Position numbers and translations under genes: made by a program. This document shows positions 26,042 to 40,270 of a DNA stretch of 64,000 bases, in pieces. This DNA comes from JAJTFW01 sp046330075 (GTDB taxonomy: Bacteria > Bacteroidota > Bacteroidia > AKYH767-A > OLB10). Under the pieces are notes generated by a model, which saw only the letters and a program-made list of their open reading frames with translations, had not been told where the DNA came from and did no database searches. Where the stretch lies: assembly GCA_046330075.1 (NCBI GenBank), contig JAXLTL010000001.1:1302001-1366000 (forward strand). Reading direction: 5' to 3'. Numbering within the stretch: position 1 is the first letter of the stretch; every line of letters begins with the position of its first letter.

Positions 26042-26917
26042 ATGAGCGAGCGAAATACAGAAATCACCACATCCGATAAGCCCAGAAAACCTGAATGGCT
26101 AAAAGTGAAGTTACCTGTTGGCGAAGAATACCGTAAGGTGCGCGAACTGGTGACCGAAAAAAAACTGCACACCATTTGCGCAAGCGGTAATTGCCCGAAT
26201 ATGGGCGAGTGCTGGGGAGCAGGCACCGCCACCTTTATGATTCTTGGCAACATCTGCACCCGCTCATGCGGATTTTGTGCTGTGGCTACGGGCCGACCGC
26301 TGGCTGTTGATACACAAGAACCGCAACGTGTTGCTGAATCGGTACGCCTGATGAAAGTGAAGCATTGTGTTATTACTTCTGTTGATCGCGATGATCTGAA
26401 AGACGGAGGTGCACAGATTTGGGTTGAGACCATTGAAACGATTCGGAAGGTAAGTCCGGGCACAACGCTTGAAACATTGATCCCCGATTTTCAGGGAAAA
26501 TGGGAAAACCTTGAACAGGTCATAGCGGTACGTCCTGAAATCATTTCTCATAACCTCGAAACCGTTCGCCGGTTAACGAGGCAGGTACGCGTTCAGGCCA
26601 AATATGATCGTTCGCTGGAAGTATTAAAACGCATCAGTGCAGCCGGAGTACGTGCAAAATCCGGCATCATGCTCGGGTTAGGAGAGAAAGAAGATGAAGT
26701 ACTTCAGTCGATGGACGATCTGCTGGCATCCGGAGTTTCCATCCTCACCTTAGGACAATATTTACAACCTACCCGATCACATCTTCCTGTAGCGGAGTTT
26801 ATTCATCCTGACACCTTCGCAAAACTTAAGGAAACAGGATTACAGAAAGGATTCAGGTACGTTGAAAGTGGTCCATTGGTTCGATCCTCCTACCACGCCG
26901 AAAAACATCTTTTTTAA
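26042..26917 (+). CDS. lipA: Lipoyl synthase
   Basis: The 291-residue radical-SAM enzyme inserts two sulfurs into protein-bound octanoyl chains. The auxiliary cluster ligands are in CASGNCPNMGECW (C-x4-C-x5-C), and the radical-SAM triad is in CTRSCGFC. Downstream hallmarks are TSVDRDDLKDGGA, HNLETVRRL, KSGIMLGLGE, LTLGQYLQPT and the terminal VRSSYHAE segment with the conserved R-S-S-Y-x-A. Length and start (MSERNTEITTSDKPRKPEWL) are normal. It converges with the acetyltransferase gene 7 nt away. Confidence 0.96.
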   Translation: MSERNTEITTSDKPRKPEWLKVKLPVGEEYRKVRELVTEKKLHTICASGNCPNMGECWGAGTATFMILGNICTRSCGFCAVATGRPLAVDTQEPQRVAESVRLMKVKHCVITSVDRDDLKDGGAQIWVETIETIRKVSPGTTLETLIPDFQGKWENLEQVIAVRPEIISHNLETVRRLTRQVRVQAKYDRSLEVLKRISAAGVRAKSGIMLGLGEKEDEVLQSMDDLLASGVSILTLGQYLQPTRSHLPVAEFIHPDTFAKLKETGLQKGFRYVESGPLVRSSYHAEKHLF

Positions 26918-26924
26918 ACCTTCC

Positions 26925-27419
26925 TCAGATTTTCTTTCCGTAGTAGAGGTGAGTAAATACTCCGGACCTGGTTTGCACTACCTCCGGTAATTCACCCCAC
27001 CTGTTATATCCATGGCGCTCCAGCAACCGAATGCTGGGATAATTTTCTGAAATCAGTATTGCCAGGATTACCAGCAGACCTTGTCGTTTGGCATAATCTT
27101 CAACATGCTCAATGAGCAGGGAGCCCAGTCCTTTACCGGTGAAATCAGGATGCAGATAATAACTCACTTCAACAGTTGAACGAAACGCCTCCCGGCCATT
27201 TCTATAAGGGCTCAACGAAATCCATCCGATAACACAGTCATCCTCTTCCATCACCCAGGCCGGGTGATCCGGATTTGCATGACCACGCAACCATTCCTTC
27301 CAATATGCAGGATCAGGAGGAGACTGATGACCAGTCTGGACGTCTGCAGCTACCGCGAAGCTGTAAATTTCAGCCACAGCGGGAATATCCTTTTCCAGTG
27401 CAAATCGAATCACCTTCAT
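26925..27419 (-). CDS. GNAT N-acetyltransferase (phosphinothricin acetyltransferase-like)
   Basis: Starting at the ATG at 27419 (MKVIRFALEKDIPAVAEIY) the product is 164 residues, the normal length; an in-frame ATG at 27474 is possible but adds unconserved residues. The acetyl-CoA-binding motif A is STVEVSYYLHPDFTGKGLGSLLIEH (R/Q-x-x-G-x-G/A as FTGKGLG), followed by LVILAILISENYPSIRLLERHGY. The best relatives are Pat/Bar/YwnH-type enzymes acting on amino-acid-like amines; the substrate is unknown. Confidence 0.85.
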   Translation of the reverse strand: MKVIRFALEKDIPAVAEIYSFAVAADVQTGHQSPPDPAYWKEWLRGHANPDHPAWVMEEDDCVIGWISLSPYRNGREAFRSTVEVSYYLHPDFTGKGLGSLLIEHVEDYAKRQGLLVILAILISENYPSIRLLERHGYNRWGELPEVVQTRSGVFTHLYYGKKI

Positions 27420-27569
27420 TACTTTTACCGGATCAATGTACAGCAGAGGTTCATCTGCAGCAGTAAGCACCATTGTCCATTTAAAAATACAGAAAAGTTC
27501 TGAAAAAATCACCTGGCTCAAACGAATAAAATCATCGATTGAACGTTTGTACCAGAAATCAATTGTAAT

Positions 27570-28562
27570 ATGATCAAGACCGCTATCAATGGCTTCGGAA
27601 GAATCGGCAGAACCTTTCTTCGTAAACTCTCCTTTCATCCCGAGATTGAGTTAATCGCCATCAATGATCTCACTGACACCGCAACGCTTGCCCACCTGCT
27701 GAAATACGACTCTGTGCATGGAAAATTTCAGGGGACGGTAACAGCTGCGCCAGACGCACTTATTATCAATGGAAAAAAGATCACTGTTTATGCAGAAAAA
27801 GATCCATCGGTCTTACCCTGGAAGGAACTGGGCATTGACGTTGTGATTGAATCCACAGGGCATTTCACAGAGCCTCAGAAAGCCGCTTTACATCTTCAGG
27901 CCGGTGCAAAAAAAGTAATCATCTCAGCTCCGGCAAAGGGTGACTTAAAGACAGTAGTTCTCGGCGTCAACGACCATTTACTGACCGCTGAAGACGTTTT
28001 GCTCTCGAATGCAAGTTGCACCACCAACAATGCAGCGCCCATGATAAAAATTCTGGATGATGCCTTTACCATAGATGCTGCATATGTCACTACGGTTCAC
28101 TCCTACACCGGCGACCAGAACATCCACGACGCACCACATAAAGATCTGCGAAGGGCCCGGGCAGCAGCACACTCTATAATACCCACCACCACCGGAGCCG
28201 CCAAAGCCATTTCCGAAGTTTTCCCACAATTGAAAGGCAAAGTAGGTGGTGCAGGTATCCGTGTACCGGTTATTGACGGATCGATGACTGATATTACCTG
28301 CATCGTACAGAAAAAAGCGACTGTAGAAGAAATCAATCAGTTATTCAAAGATGCGGCCAATCAATCCATGAAAGGCATACTTGAATATACAGAAGAACCC
28401 ATTGTATCCGTTGATATCATTGGCAACAATCACAGCTGCATATTTGATGGTCTTCTTACTTCTGTACTAAATGACGGACACCTTGTTAAAGTGGTAGGCT
28501 GGTACGATAACGAAAGCGGATACTCGAAGCGGCTTGCAGAATTGGTTTCGAAGATCGGCTAG
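27570..28562 (+). CDS. gapA: Type I glyceraldehyde-3-phosphate dehydrogenase
   Basis: The 330-residue enzyme oxidises glyceraldehyde 3-phosphate with NAD and phosphate in glycolysis. INGFGRIGRTFLR is the NAD-binding start; the catalytic Cys is in SNASCTTNNAAPM and its His in TTVHSYTGDQN; PHKDLRRARAAAHSIIPTTTGAAKA and WYDNESGYSKRL are also typical. The residue after the CTTN core is Asn rather than the common Cys (CTTNNAAP against CTTNCLAP), a tolerated variation. It converges with the porin gene with 3 nt between stops. Confidence 0.95.
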   Translation: MIKTAINGFGRIGRTFLRKLSFHPEIELIAINDLTDTATLAHLLKYDSVHGKFQGTVTAAPDALIINGKKITVYAEKDPSVLPWKELGIDVVIESTGHFTEPQKAALHLQAGAKKVIISAPAKGDLKTVVLGVNDHLLTAEDVLLSNASCTTNNAAPMIKILDDAFTIDAAYVTTVHSYTGDQNIHDAPHKDLRRARAAAHSIIPTTTGAAKAISEVFPQLKGKVGGAGIRVPVIDGSMTDITCIVQKKATVEEINQLFKDAANQSMKGILEYTEEPIVSVDIIGNNHSCIFDGLLTSVLNDGHLVKVVGWYDNESGYSKRLAELVSKIG

Positions 28563-28565
28563 CCA

Positions 28566-30338
28566 TTAATTTACCAATGGCCAGTTCACACTGAACTTGA
28601 TTGTTGGCGGAGCACCGGGGTAACCAGCTGCCAGGTAATACTCACCGGAAATAAATCCGGCACTGAATCGTTGCCACGACAAAGAAAGTGTGGCTTTACC
28701 GATACCGGCATTAACAAATAAATCCATGATTGGCATTCCACCGCAATTCCATTCATTCTGCACATAAAATGCGGAGGTAGCAGGCATGTATGCATATCCT
28801 TTATAAGCAGAAGTCCCGTAAACGGAAGCACCGAATTCTGCCAGCAAGGCCTTTTTAAAGTAACGTGCAGTATAGGACAAGCGCAGCAATCCACTCCAAT
28901 CCGGAATTTTTAAAAACTGTGCATCCGTTGTGTTACTTCTTCCCAACACAAACAACCTCCAGCGTTTCAGGCTGACATCACCTTTCAGTTCCGCCTGCTG
29001 AACGTGCACTGTTCTGCCATCCTGTACCGGAACTGCAGCAGCATTAAAGTACACCAGATCTGAGGCGGTCAATGAATTTACAGAGAAGGAAAATCTGTTT
29101 TTCAACAAAGATGCAGAAGCAGAATAATACAGATAATTCTCTTTGTCAAAGTCATTATTCCAGCGAAAATGGTTTGAACGGTAATACATATCCGTTAGAT
29201 ACGGAGCTACCGCAGACATTTTAAACTGAAAAGAAACAGCTGACAGTATTCTCCCGCCTGTATTCCAGGCTGCAGCTCCCTGCAATGAAAAATCGTTATC
29301 ATTGGAGCCACTACTCTGCACCTGCGTTGCAGTTACATTCATTTTAATGTCCGCCGACGTCAGGTTCAATGCAATAAATCCATCATTAAAATTCATGGCA
29401 GCCACTGAATCAAGCACGCGCCAGTTCACATCATTGTGCAAATTATATCCGGCAACAGCATGCCAATGCACACCTTTGAAGGAAGACTCGTATTTCAGTC
29501 CAGTGCCATACCTCCATTCCTCCACCCCACAAGTATCCTTCGTTGCTGCAGAATCGATATAAAACTGATTATACAGGTTCTTTTCGGCCACGCCCGAATA
29601 GGAAGTACCCCAGCGATGCCAGTCAACATTAGCCAGAATTCCCCATTTAGACCGAGAAGAATCTGCGTGTGAAAGCGGGATAAAATTTCTCCAGGACAGC
29701 TGATAGCTGCGAACGATACGTTTTTCATCAGACGCCAGTGTTTTCACCCGTTCAAAATCGGCACGAGACAATCCATTCACAGAAATAGAATCAGGGATAC
29801 CACCATTTTCATCCGCGTCCACTTTTCCGTACCTGAAATCGATAGCAGACGTAATCCATTCCGGTTTAAACAAGAGTCCTGCGGAAAAATCCTTTTCCAC
29901 GCTCAGGCAATTCAGCAGGAAACCGGGAGAAACGATGCTATGATAATGCAATGTTGCAGACAAGTTCCGGGTAATACGCTGTGCATGATCGAGGAAGAGA
30001 ATCTGTTCGCGGGTACTGCCCAGGAGGATTCTAAGATCAGAAGCTGCAAAATTTGTATCTCTATCCGGCACATAAAAAGGTCGTGATAGATGACCATCGA
30101 AAGCGGTATGAGAAAATCTGAACACACCAGCGACAGGAACAAATATAGAATCGAACTGAAACGGGCTCAGGACACGCTCATACTGAAAAGGGTTCGCATT
30201 CAGCAGGGAGAAATTATAATTTTCGGGGGCGCCGGAAAAAGAAATGCGGGAAGAATCTGTCGTTGAAAGCGGAGCAGCAACGGAAGCAAATCCGGTGCAA
30301 AAAAACAACAAGGCATACAGCAGTGTAATTCTACGCAT
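28566..30338 (-). CDS. Outer-membrane beta-barrel, putative Porin_10-type
   Basis: The 590-residue protein has a signal peptide (LLYALLFFCTGFASVAA) and many amphipathic strands with aromatic girdles throughout, ending in KFSVNWPLVN. Segments such as LRILLGSTREQILFLDHAQR, LSATLHYHSIVSPGFLLN and HNDVNWRVLD resemble the Bacteroidota putative porin family (PF14121). Its substrate is unknown. It lies just downstream of the rRNA operon on the same strand, with the rRNA terminator between. Confidence 0.75.
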   Translation of the reverse strand: MRRITLLYALLFFCTGFASVAAPLSTTDSSRISFSGAPENYNFSLLNANPFQYERVLSPFQFDSIFVPVAGVFRFSHTAFDGHLSRPFYVPDRDTNFAASDLRILLGSTREQILFLDHAQRITRNLSATLHYHSIVSPGFLLNCLSVEKDFSAGLLFKPEWITSAIDFRYGKVDADENGGIPDSISVNGLSRADFERVKTLASDEKRIVRSYQLSWRNFIPLSHADSSRSKWGILANVDWHRWGTSYSGVAEKNLYNQFYIDSAATKDTCGVEEWRYGTGLKYESSFKGVHWHAVAGYNLHNDVNWRVLDSVAAMNFNDGFIALNLTSADIKMNVTATQVQSSGSNDNDFSLQGAAAWNTGGRILSAVSFQFKMSAVAPYLTDMYYRSNHFRWNNDFDKENYLYYSASASLLKNRFSFSVNSLTASDLVYFNAAAVPVQDGRTVHVQQAELKGDVSLKRWRLFVLGRSNTTDAQFLKIPDWSGLLRLSYTARYFKKALLAEFGASVYGTSAYKGYAYMPATSAFYVQNEWNCGGMPIMDLFVNAGIGKATLSLSWQRFSAGFISGEYYLAAGYPGAPPTIKFSVNWPLVN

Positions 30339-30387
30339 AGCAAGAAGACGTAAAGAAAGTGAAAAACGGTGAAAAGGGTATAAAAAG

Positions 30388-30414
30388 AAAATGCCCCGAC
30401 AAGCGGGGCATTTT
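30388..30414 (-). terminator. Terminator of the rRNA operon
   Basis: AAAATGCCCC (30388-30397) pairs with GGGGCATTTT (30405-30414), with an extra inner G-C pair. On the minus strand it lies just after 5S and ends in a U-run. Confidence 0.9.
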
Positions 30415-30422
30415 CAAGAAGA

Positions 30423-30532
<110 letters not shown>

Positions 30533-30585
30533 TTATCATTAGGTTTTCTAACCAATATTTTATTCATCCTAAGATGAAGACAGGG

Positions 30586-33483
<2,898 letters not shown>

Positions 33484-33517
33484 ATGTCAAAGAACTTTTT
33501 CTCTGTGGAAGCAGAGA

Positions 33518-33594
33518 TGGTGGAGAATAACGGATTCGAACCGTTGACCCCCTGCGTGCAAGGCAGGTGCTCTAGCCAGCTGAGCTAATTCCCC
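33518..33594 (-). tRNA. tRNA-Ala(TGC)
   Basis: The 77-nt cloverleaf starts GGGGAATTAGCTCAGCTGG, has anticodon TGC in CTTGCAC, the T-arm GGTTCGAATCC, and an encoded CCA. It lies in the 16S-23S spacer. Confidence 0.95.
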
Positions 33595-33608
33595 AAGAAC
33601 GAATGATT

Positions 33609-33687
33609 TGGTAGTCCCGAGCAGATTTGAACTGCTGACCCCTACATTATCAGTGTAGTGCTCTAACCAGGCTGAGCTACGGGACTA
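33609..33687 (-). tRNA. tRNA-Ile(GAT)
   Basis: The cloverleaf starts TAGTCCCGTAGCTCAG, has anticodon GAT in CTGATAA, T-arm CAGTTCAAATCTG and an encoded CCA. The Ile-Ala spacer order is the common bacterial arrangement. Confidence 0.95.
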
Positions 33688-33757
33688 TATGAATAGTTTT
33701 TTCGTAACCTCAGTCTCTCGAGGCCTACCCGAACTCGTTTTGGGAATCCTTCAAGAA

Positions 33758-35429
<1,672 letters not shown>

Positions 35430-35520
35430 AAGAACGTTTGATTCAACGAGTACCGCGACCGGCACTCTTATATTCAGTTGATTCAATCTTTTTTAGAACT
35501 CTTTCCCGTAATTGGGGGTG

Positions 35521-35552
35521 CAAAAGTACAACCTCTTTTTCTCACCACCAAA
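35521..35552 (-). promoter_or_regulatory. rRNA promoter, proximal
   Basis: On the minus strand TTTG (35552-35549), 20 bp, then TACTTTTG (35528-35521). Start expected near 35514, giving a leader of about 190 nt before 16S. Confidence 0.75.
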
Positions 35553-35615
35553 TTTTTTCGCAACTTTTTTTAGAACTTTTTCACTTTGCGTTGCGGATAT
35601 CCGCGAACGGGACGG

Positions 35616-35645
35616 CAAAATTAGTACAGCTTTTCTCTTTGTCAA
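35616..35645 (-). promoter_or_regulatory. rRNA promoter, distal
   Basis: On the minus strand TTG (35645-35643), exactly 19 bp, then TAATTTTG (35623-35616). With the proximal element this makes a tandem promoter pair about 95 bp apart. Confidence 0.75.
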
Positions 35646-35901
35646 ATATTCCAGAGAAAATTTCTTGCATTTTGAGTAAATTGACTGATTTACAGCTCAA
35701 TAATCTTTTTGGGCGCCCCGCTGCAGGGCCTTTTAAACCTCAGTTCAACCCTTTTTGTTCCGCTTCCCCTGCCCTTTTTTTCACTTCAGACGTCATTTTT
35801 TTCCGAAGATCATCTCTTTTTTGCGTTTTATCATCGTTTTTTTCGGCCATTCCATGCAGACTGGTACTTTAGAGCCCTGATCTTATATATATAACCCTAT
35901 T

Positions 35902-36834
35902 ATGTCGAATATCCTGGAGGTTCAGGAGGTTTGTAAAACCTACGACCAGTATACTGCACTGGATCATGTGTCGCTGACCATTCCCGCAGGTGCCGTTTTT
36001 GGCTTGCTTGGCCCGAATGGCGCCGGTAAAACTTCATTGATCCGTATCATTAATCAGATTACCGCACCTGATAGCGGAAAAATCCTGTTTAATAACGCTT
36101 CCCTGCACCCCGATCATACTGCTTCTATTGGGTACCTGCCGGAGGAACGCGGACTCTATAAGAAAATGGAGGTGGGTGAACAGGCTGTTTACCTTGCCCA
36201 GCTGAAGGGATTATCACGCCCGGAAGCGATCAGACGCCTGAAAAAATGGTTCGAAAAGTTTGAGATTACCGGCTGGTGGAGAAAGAAAATCGAGGAACTC
36301 TCGAAGGGAATGCAACAAAAAGTGCAGTTTATCGTGACTGTCGTTCATGAACCTTCTCTCTTGATTTTAGACGAACCTTTTACAGGTTTTGACCCGATCA
36401 ATGCAAACCTGATCAAGGATGAATTACTGAATATGAAAGCGAACGGTGTTACCATCGCCTTGTCGACTCATCGTATGGAATCTGTTGAGGAACTTTGTAC
36501 GCATATCGCCTTAATCAATAAGTCGAAGAAACTGCTCGAAGGTCCGGTGCGCGAGATCCGCAAGTCATATCGCAACAATCAGTATGAATTTGAAGTGGAG
36601 CATGCCGGTGAACAGGCGCTGCTCTCTCTCGTGAGTGGCCATCAGGTTCTGAAACATGCACAATCCGGTGATTTCAGCAGAGTGCTCGTGCATCTGAATT
36701 CACCTGAGGATGCGAATTCCCTGCTGCAAAAAGTAGCTTCGCAGGCTACGATTCATTCTTTCAGAGAGGTCCTGCCTTCTATGAACGATATCTTCATTCA
36801 ATCAGTTAGTCAAACATCTTCCGGCCATGAATAA
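35902..36834 (+). CDS. ABC transporter ATPase, NatA-like
   Basis: The 310-residue ATPase has Walker A GLLGPNGAGKTS near residue 40, Q-loop region GYLPEERGLYKKMEV, signature LSKGMQQKVQF, Walker B LLILDEPFTGFDP and the H-loop ALSTHRMESVEEL. The EERGLY segment and the ~80-residue C-terminal extension (DUF4162-like) are typical of NatA-type exporters. It overlaps its permease gene by 8 nt, so the two form one exporter; the substrate (sodium, drug or other) is not shown by the sequence. Confidence 0.92.
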   Translation: MSNILEVQEVCKTYDQYTALDHVSLTIPAGAVFGLLGPNGAGKTSLIRIINQITAPDSGKILFNNASLHPDHTASIGYLPEERGLYKKMEVGEQAVYLAQLKGLSRPEAIRRLKKWFEKFEITGWWRKKIEELSKGMQQKVQFIVTVVHEPSLLILDEPFTGFDPINANLIKDELLNMKANGVTIALSTHRMESVEELCTHIALINKSKKLLEGPVREIRKSYRNNQYEFEVEHAGEQALLSLVSGHQVLKHAQSGDFSRVLVHLNSPEDANSLLQKVASQATIHSFREVLPSMNDIFIQSVSQTSSGHE

Positions 36835-38158
36835 AATCCTGCTCATATTACAACGCGAATATCTCACCCGTGTGAGGAAGAAGTCGTTTATCATCATGAC
36901 GATCCTTGGTCCTGTCCTCATGGCGGCAGTGGCGACTGCACCGATCCTGATTGCCAAGTATACAGGAGATACCATGAATAAGATCATGGTGGTGGATGAG
37001 CGTCCCGATATCTTTACAACTGTATTACCCGGATCAGATAATATCCATTTTGTCAATAGTTCTATGAGTCTGGATTCAGCTAAAAAGTCGTTTGACCCGG
37101 ATAAATACTATGGAATCCTTTATGTACCGGCGGATGTGATGAAAAACCCCGGAGGTGTGATGCTCTTTACCGAGAAGCAGGCTAATCTGAATGTTACTTC
37201 GTATATTGAGAGTACGCTGGAAAAACAGATTGAAGAGGATAAACTGAAGGCCGAAGGTATTAAGCAGGAAACATTGCGGTCGATTGAAACGAAAGTGAAT
37301 CTAAAGACTCTTTCCTTGAAAGGAGAAGAAAACAGCGCTGCACTGGCAACTGCGGTGGGATTCATAGGTGGAGTTTTAATTTATATGTTCATTATCCTGT
37401 ACGGTGTACAGGTGATGCGTGGGGTGATTGAAGAGAAAACAAACCGGATTGTAGAGGTGATTATCTCATCGGTGAAACCGTTTCAGCTGATGATGGGTAA
37501 GATCATCGGCATCGCGCTGGTGGGACTTACCCAGTTCCTGCTATGGGTGGTACTCACGCTGGTGTTTTCATCAGCTGCCTCCACACTTCTGGTCGACAAA
37601 CAAATGGAAGCCAAAGTGGTGGCACAGCAGATTCAAACATCGGGTGTGAATCAGTCTTCTCTCGAAGAACTGGGCGCTACGCCTCAAACCAAACAGGATG
37701 TGGTGGGCAAATTGTTCGATCAGTTGGGATCGATTAATTACCCGTTGGTGATTGGCTGTTTCTTCATTTATTTCCTGGGCGGATATCTCCTCTATTCTGC
37801 CCTATTCGCGGCTGTAGGAGCTGCAGTTGATAATGAAACCGAGACCCAGCAGTTTATGTTGCCGGTGACGTTACCGCTTGTCTTCTCCTTTATCGTCGCT
37901 CAGAGTATCGTACAGAATCCGGACAGTCCGCTGGGCTTCTGGTTTTCGATAATTCCGTTCACTTCTCCGGTAGTGATGATGGTACGTATCGCATTTGGAG
38001 TACCGGCCTGGGAACTGGGACTCTCCATTTCATTGCTGGTACTTGGTTTTCTGGGCACAACCTGGCTGGCCGGAAAAATATACCGGACCGGCATTCTGCT
38101 CTACGGCAAGAAAGTAACATACAAAGAACTGGCAAAGTGGCTTTTCTATAAAAACTGA
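36827..38158 (+). CDS. ABC-2-type permease, NatB-like
   Basis: The 443-residue membrane subunit has one N-terminal span (IIMTILGPVLMAAVATAPIL, ~22-41), a ~130-residue extracytoplasmic domain and five or so C-terminal spans beginning AVGFIGGVLIYMFIILYGVQVMRGVIEEKTNRIVEVI..., where the EEKTNRIVEVI segment is the ABC-2 family mark. It pairs with the ATPase at 35902. The stop shares a base with the following ppx ATG (TGATG). Confidence 0.9.
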   Translation: MNKILLILQREYLTRVRKKSFIIMTILGPVLMAAVATAPILIAKYTGDTMNKIMVVDERPDIFTTVLPGSDNIHFVNSSMSLDSAKKSFDPDKYYGILYVPADVMKNPGGVMLFTEKQANLNVTSYIESTLEKQIEEDKLKAEGIKQETLRSIETKVNLKTLSLKGEENSAALATAVGFIGGVLIYMFIILYGVQVMRGVIEEKTNRIVEVIISSVKPFQLMMGKIIGIALVGLTQFLLWVVLTLVFSSAASTLLVDKQMEAKVVAQQIQTSGVNQSSLEELGATPQTKQDVVGKLFDQLGSINYPLVIGCFFIYFLGGYLLYSALFAAVGAAVDNETETQQFMLPVTLPLVFSFIVAQSIVQNPDSPLGFWFSIIPFTSPVVMMVRIAFGVPAWELGLSISLLVLGFLGTTWLAGKIYRTGILLYGKKVTYKELAKWLFYKN

Positions 38159-39075
38159 TGACAGGAAAAAGGGTCGCTGTTATTGATTGCGGAACCAATA
38201 CTTTCAATCTGCTGATTGCAGAAAGGAAGGTGAATGGCTGGCATTTTTTATGCCGTAGAAAAAAAGTGGTGAAGCTGGGGTCTGGTGGACTTCGTAACGG
38301 AATCATCGCAGAGGGGCCTGCACGGCGGGCGATAAAGGCACTGGCCGGCTACAGGGAAACCATCGATGCATATGAAGTTAAGAAAATCAAAATTGTAGGA
38401 ACTGCAGCGCTGAGAGATGCCAGGAATGGCAAGGCATTGCTGAGTGAAATCCGAACCATCACAGGCTTCAGGGTAGAATTGATCGACGGACTTCGAGAGG
38501 CGGAACTGATCTGGAAAGGGGTTTGTGCTGCATTCGATATCGGAAAGGAGACTTCGCTGATCATGGATATTGGCGGAGGAAGTACAGAGTTTATTCTCTG
38601 CAACAAGGATAAAATCTTCTGGAAACAATCTTACCGTTTAGGTGCGGCAAGAATACTGGAACAAATCGGATTTACGGATCCGGTAAAAGCTGCAGAAGTG
38701 CGAAAGATGAATCAGCTCCTGACGAAAGAGCTTGTATCGTTGTCGAAAGCCTGTTCCATTCATCGGCCGGTCAAGCTGATTGGATCAAGCGGTTCCTTTG
38801 ATACGTTTGCGTCTATGATTTTACGAAAGGAAGGTAAATCTCCACTGCGATCAGCCCACTATCATTTTCATCTGGCGGCCTACCAACGTCTGCATCAACA
38901 GCTTATTCGATCATCCTATGCGGAAAGAATCCATATGCCGGGCATGTTACGCATGCGGGCAGATATGATCGTACCGGCGTCTGTATTGCTTACCTTTGTG
39001 CTCCGGTTTACCGGGTTAAATGATTTACACATGAGCACCTACTCGCTGAAGGAAGGATTGCTAAGTGAGATATAA
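38158..39075 (+). CDS. Ppx/GppA-family phosphatase (exopolyphosphatase-like)
   Basis: The 305-residue protein has the ASKHA ATPase fold: VIDCGTNTFNLLIAE at the N-terminus, AALRDARNGK, and the second phosphate loop IMDIGGGSTEFIL near residue 140. It corresponds to the short Ppx form without the C-terminal HD domain. The expected role is hydrolysis of polyphosphate or pppGpp. It is translationally coupled to the NatB-like gene, a link I cannot explain. Confidence 0.88.
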   Translation: MTGKRVAVIDCGTNTFNLLIAERKVNGWHFLCRRKKVVKLGSGGLRNGIIAEGPARRAIKALAGYRETIDAYEVKKIKIVGTAALRDARNGKALLSEIRTITGFRVELIDGLREAELIWKGVCAAFDIGKETSLIMDIGGGSTEFILCNKDKIFWKQSYRLGAARILEQIGFTDPVKAAEVRKMNQLLTKELVSLSKACSIHRPVKLIGSSGSFDTFASMILRKEGKSPLRSAHYHFHLAAYQRLHQQLIRSSYAERIHMPGMLRMRADMIVPASVLLTFVLRFTGLNDLHMSTYSLKEGLLSEI

Positions 39076-39103
39076 AACAAATTAAAAAAACAGGCCGCTA
39101 GTT

Positions 39104-40270
39104 ATGGCAAAGATTCTGGTCATCGACGACGAAAAAAGCATTCGTAATACCCTCAAAGAAATTCTTGAATACGAAGGACATGAAGTGCAGGACGCGCCGG
39201 ATGGTCTCGAAGGGCTGAAAAAGATTGAAGCAGAGAAATTCGACATCATCCTCAGCGATATCAAGATGCCGAAGATGGATGGCATGGAGTTGCTGGACAA
39301 GATATTGGAACTTCAGAACGATACGCCTATCATCATGATTTCCGGTCATGGTACTATTGAGACTGCTGTTGAAGCAATTAAGAAAGGTGCCTATGATTTT
39401 ATCGCGAAACCGCTGGACCTAAACCGTATGCTGATCACTTTACGCAATGCCCTGGATCGTTCATCGCTGGTAAAAGAAACGAAAACGCTGAAGAAGAAAA
39501 TCAGCCGCAGCAATGATATGGTGGGTGAATCAGCGCCAATCAAAAAAATCAAGGAGATGATTGCACGGGTAGCTCCTACGGAGGCACGCGTACTCATCAC
39601 CGGAGAAAACGGAACGGGTAAGGAACTCGTTGCGCGCTGGATTCACGAGCAGAGTGACAGAAACACCTCTCCGCTGGTAGAGGTAAACTGTGCGGCTATT
39701 CCCTCTGAACTGATCGAAAGCGAATTGTTTGGTCACGAAAAAGGCGCCTTTACCTCTGCTGTTAAGCAACGGATCGGAAAATTTGAGCAGGCGCATAACG
39801 GCACGCTTTTCATGGATGAGATTGGCGACATGAGTTTATCGGCGCAGGCTAAAGTACTACGTGCATTACAGGAAAATAAAATCACCCGGGTTGGAGGAGA
39901 AAAGGATATCGCAGTCAATGTACGTATTATCGCTGCTACCAATAAGGACCTGAAAAAGGAAATCGAAAAAGGAAATTTCCGTGAAGACCTTTACCATCGC
40001 CTGAGTGTGATTGTTATTCAGGTTCCATCTCTTAACGAACGTAAAGACGATATTCCGATGATTGCAGATTATTTTCTCGAACAAATCTGTGAAGAATACA
40101 AGATGCCGAAAAAAAGCTTTTCCGCTGATGCCTATGACGAACTCAAAAAGATCAACTGGACCGGAAATATCCGTGAACTGAGAAACGTGGTAGAACGATT
40201 GATTATTCTTTGTGATAAAAGTATTACGGGAGGAGATGTGCAGAATTTTGCAGCGAAAACCTCCAATTAA
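39104..40270 (+). CDS. NtrC-type response regulator lacking a DNA-binding domain
   Basis: The 388-residue protein has a receiver domain (1-120; phospho-acceptor Asp in IILSDIKMPKMDG, Lys in FIAKPLD) and a sigma-54 AAA+ domain (~145-370): Walker A ITGENGTGKELVARWIH, Walker B GTLFMDEIGDM, the L1 loop ELFGHEKGAFTSA, and sensor RIIAATNKDL, ending NWTGNIRELRNVVERLIIL. The usual C-terminal Fis-type helix-turn-helix is absent, since only ~17 residues follow the AAA+ lid. The sigma-54 contact loop reads GAFTSA rather than GAFTGA. It may act from solution or on a sigma factor other than canonical sigma-54. The stop codon is inside a 27-bp inverted repeat. Confidence 0.9.
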   Translation: MAKILVIDDEKSIRNTLKEILEYEGHEVQDAPDGLEGLKKIEAEKFDIILSDIKMPKMDGMELLDKILELQNDTPIIMISGHGTIETAVEAIKKGAYDFIAKPLDLNRMLITLRNALDRSSLVKETKTLKKKISRSNDMVGESAPIKKIKEMIARVAPTEARVLITGENGTGKELVARWIHEQSDRNTSPLVEVNCAAIPSELIESELFGHEKGAFTSAVKQRIGKFEQAHNGTLFMDEIGDMSLSAQAKVLRALQENKITRVGGEKDIAVNVRIIAATNKDLKKEIEKGNFREDLYHRLSVIVIQVPSLNERKDDIPMIADYFLEQICEEYKMPKKSFSADAYDELKKINWTGNIRELRNVVERLIILCDKSITGGDVQNFAAKTSN

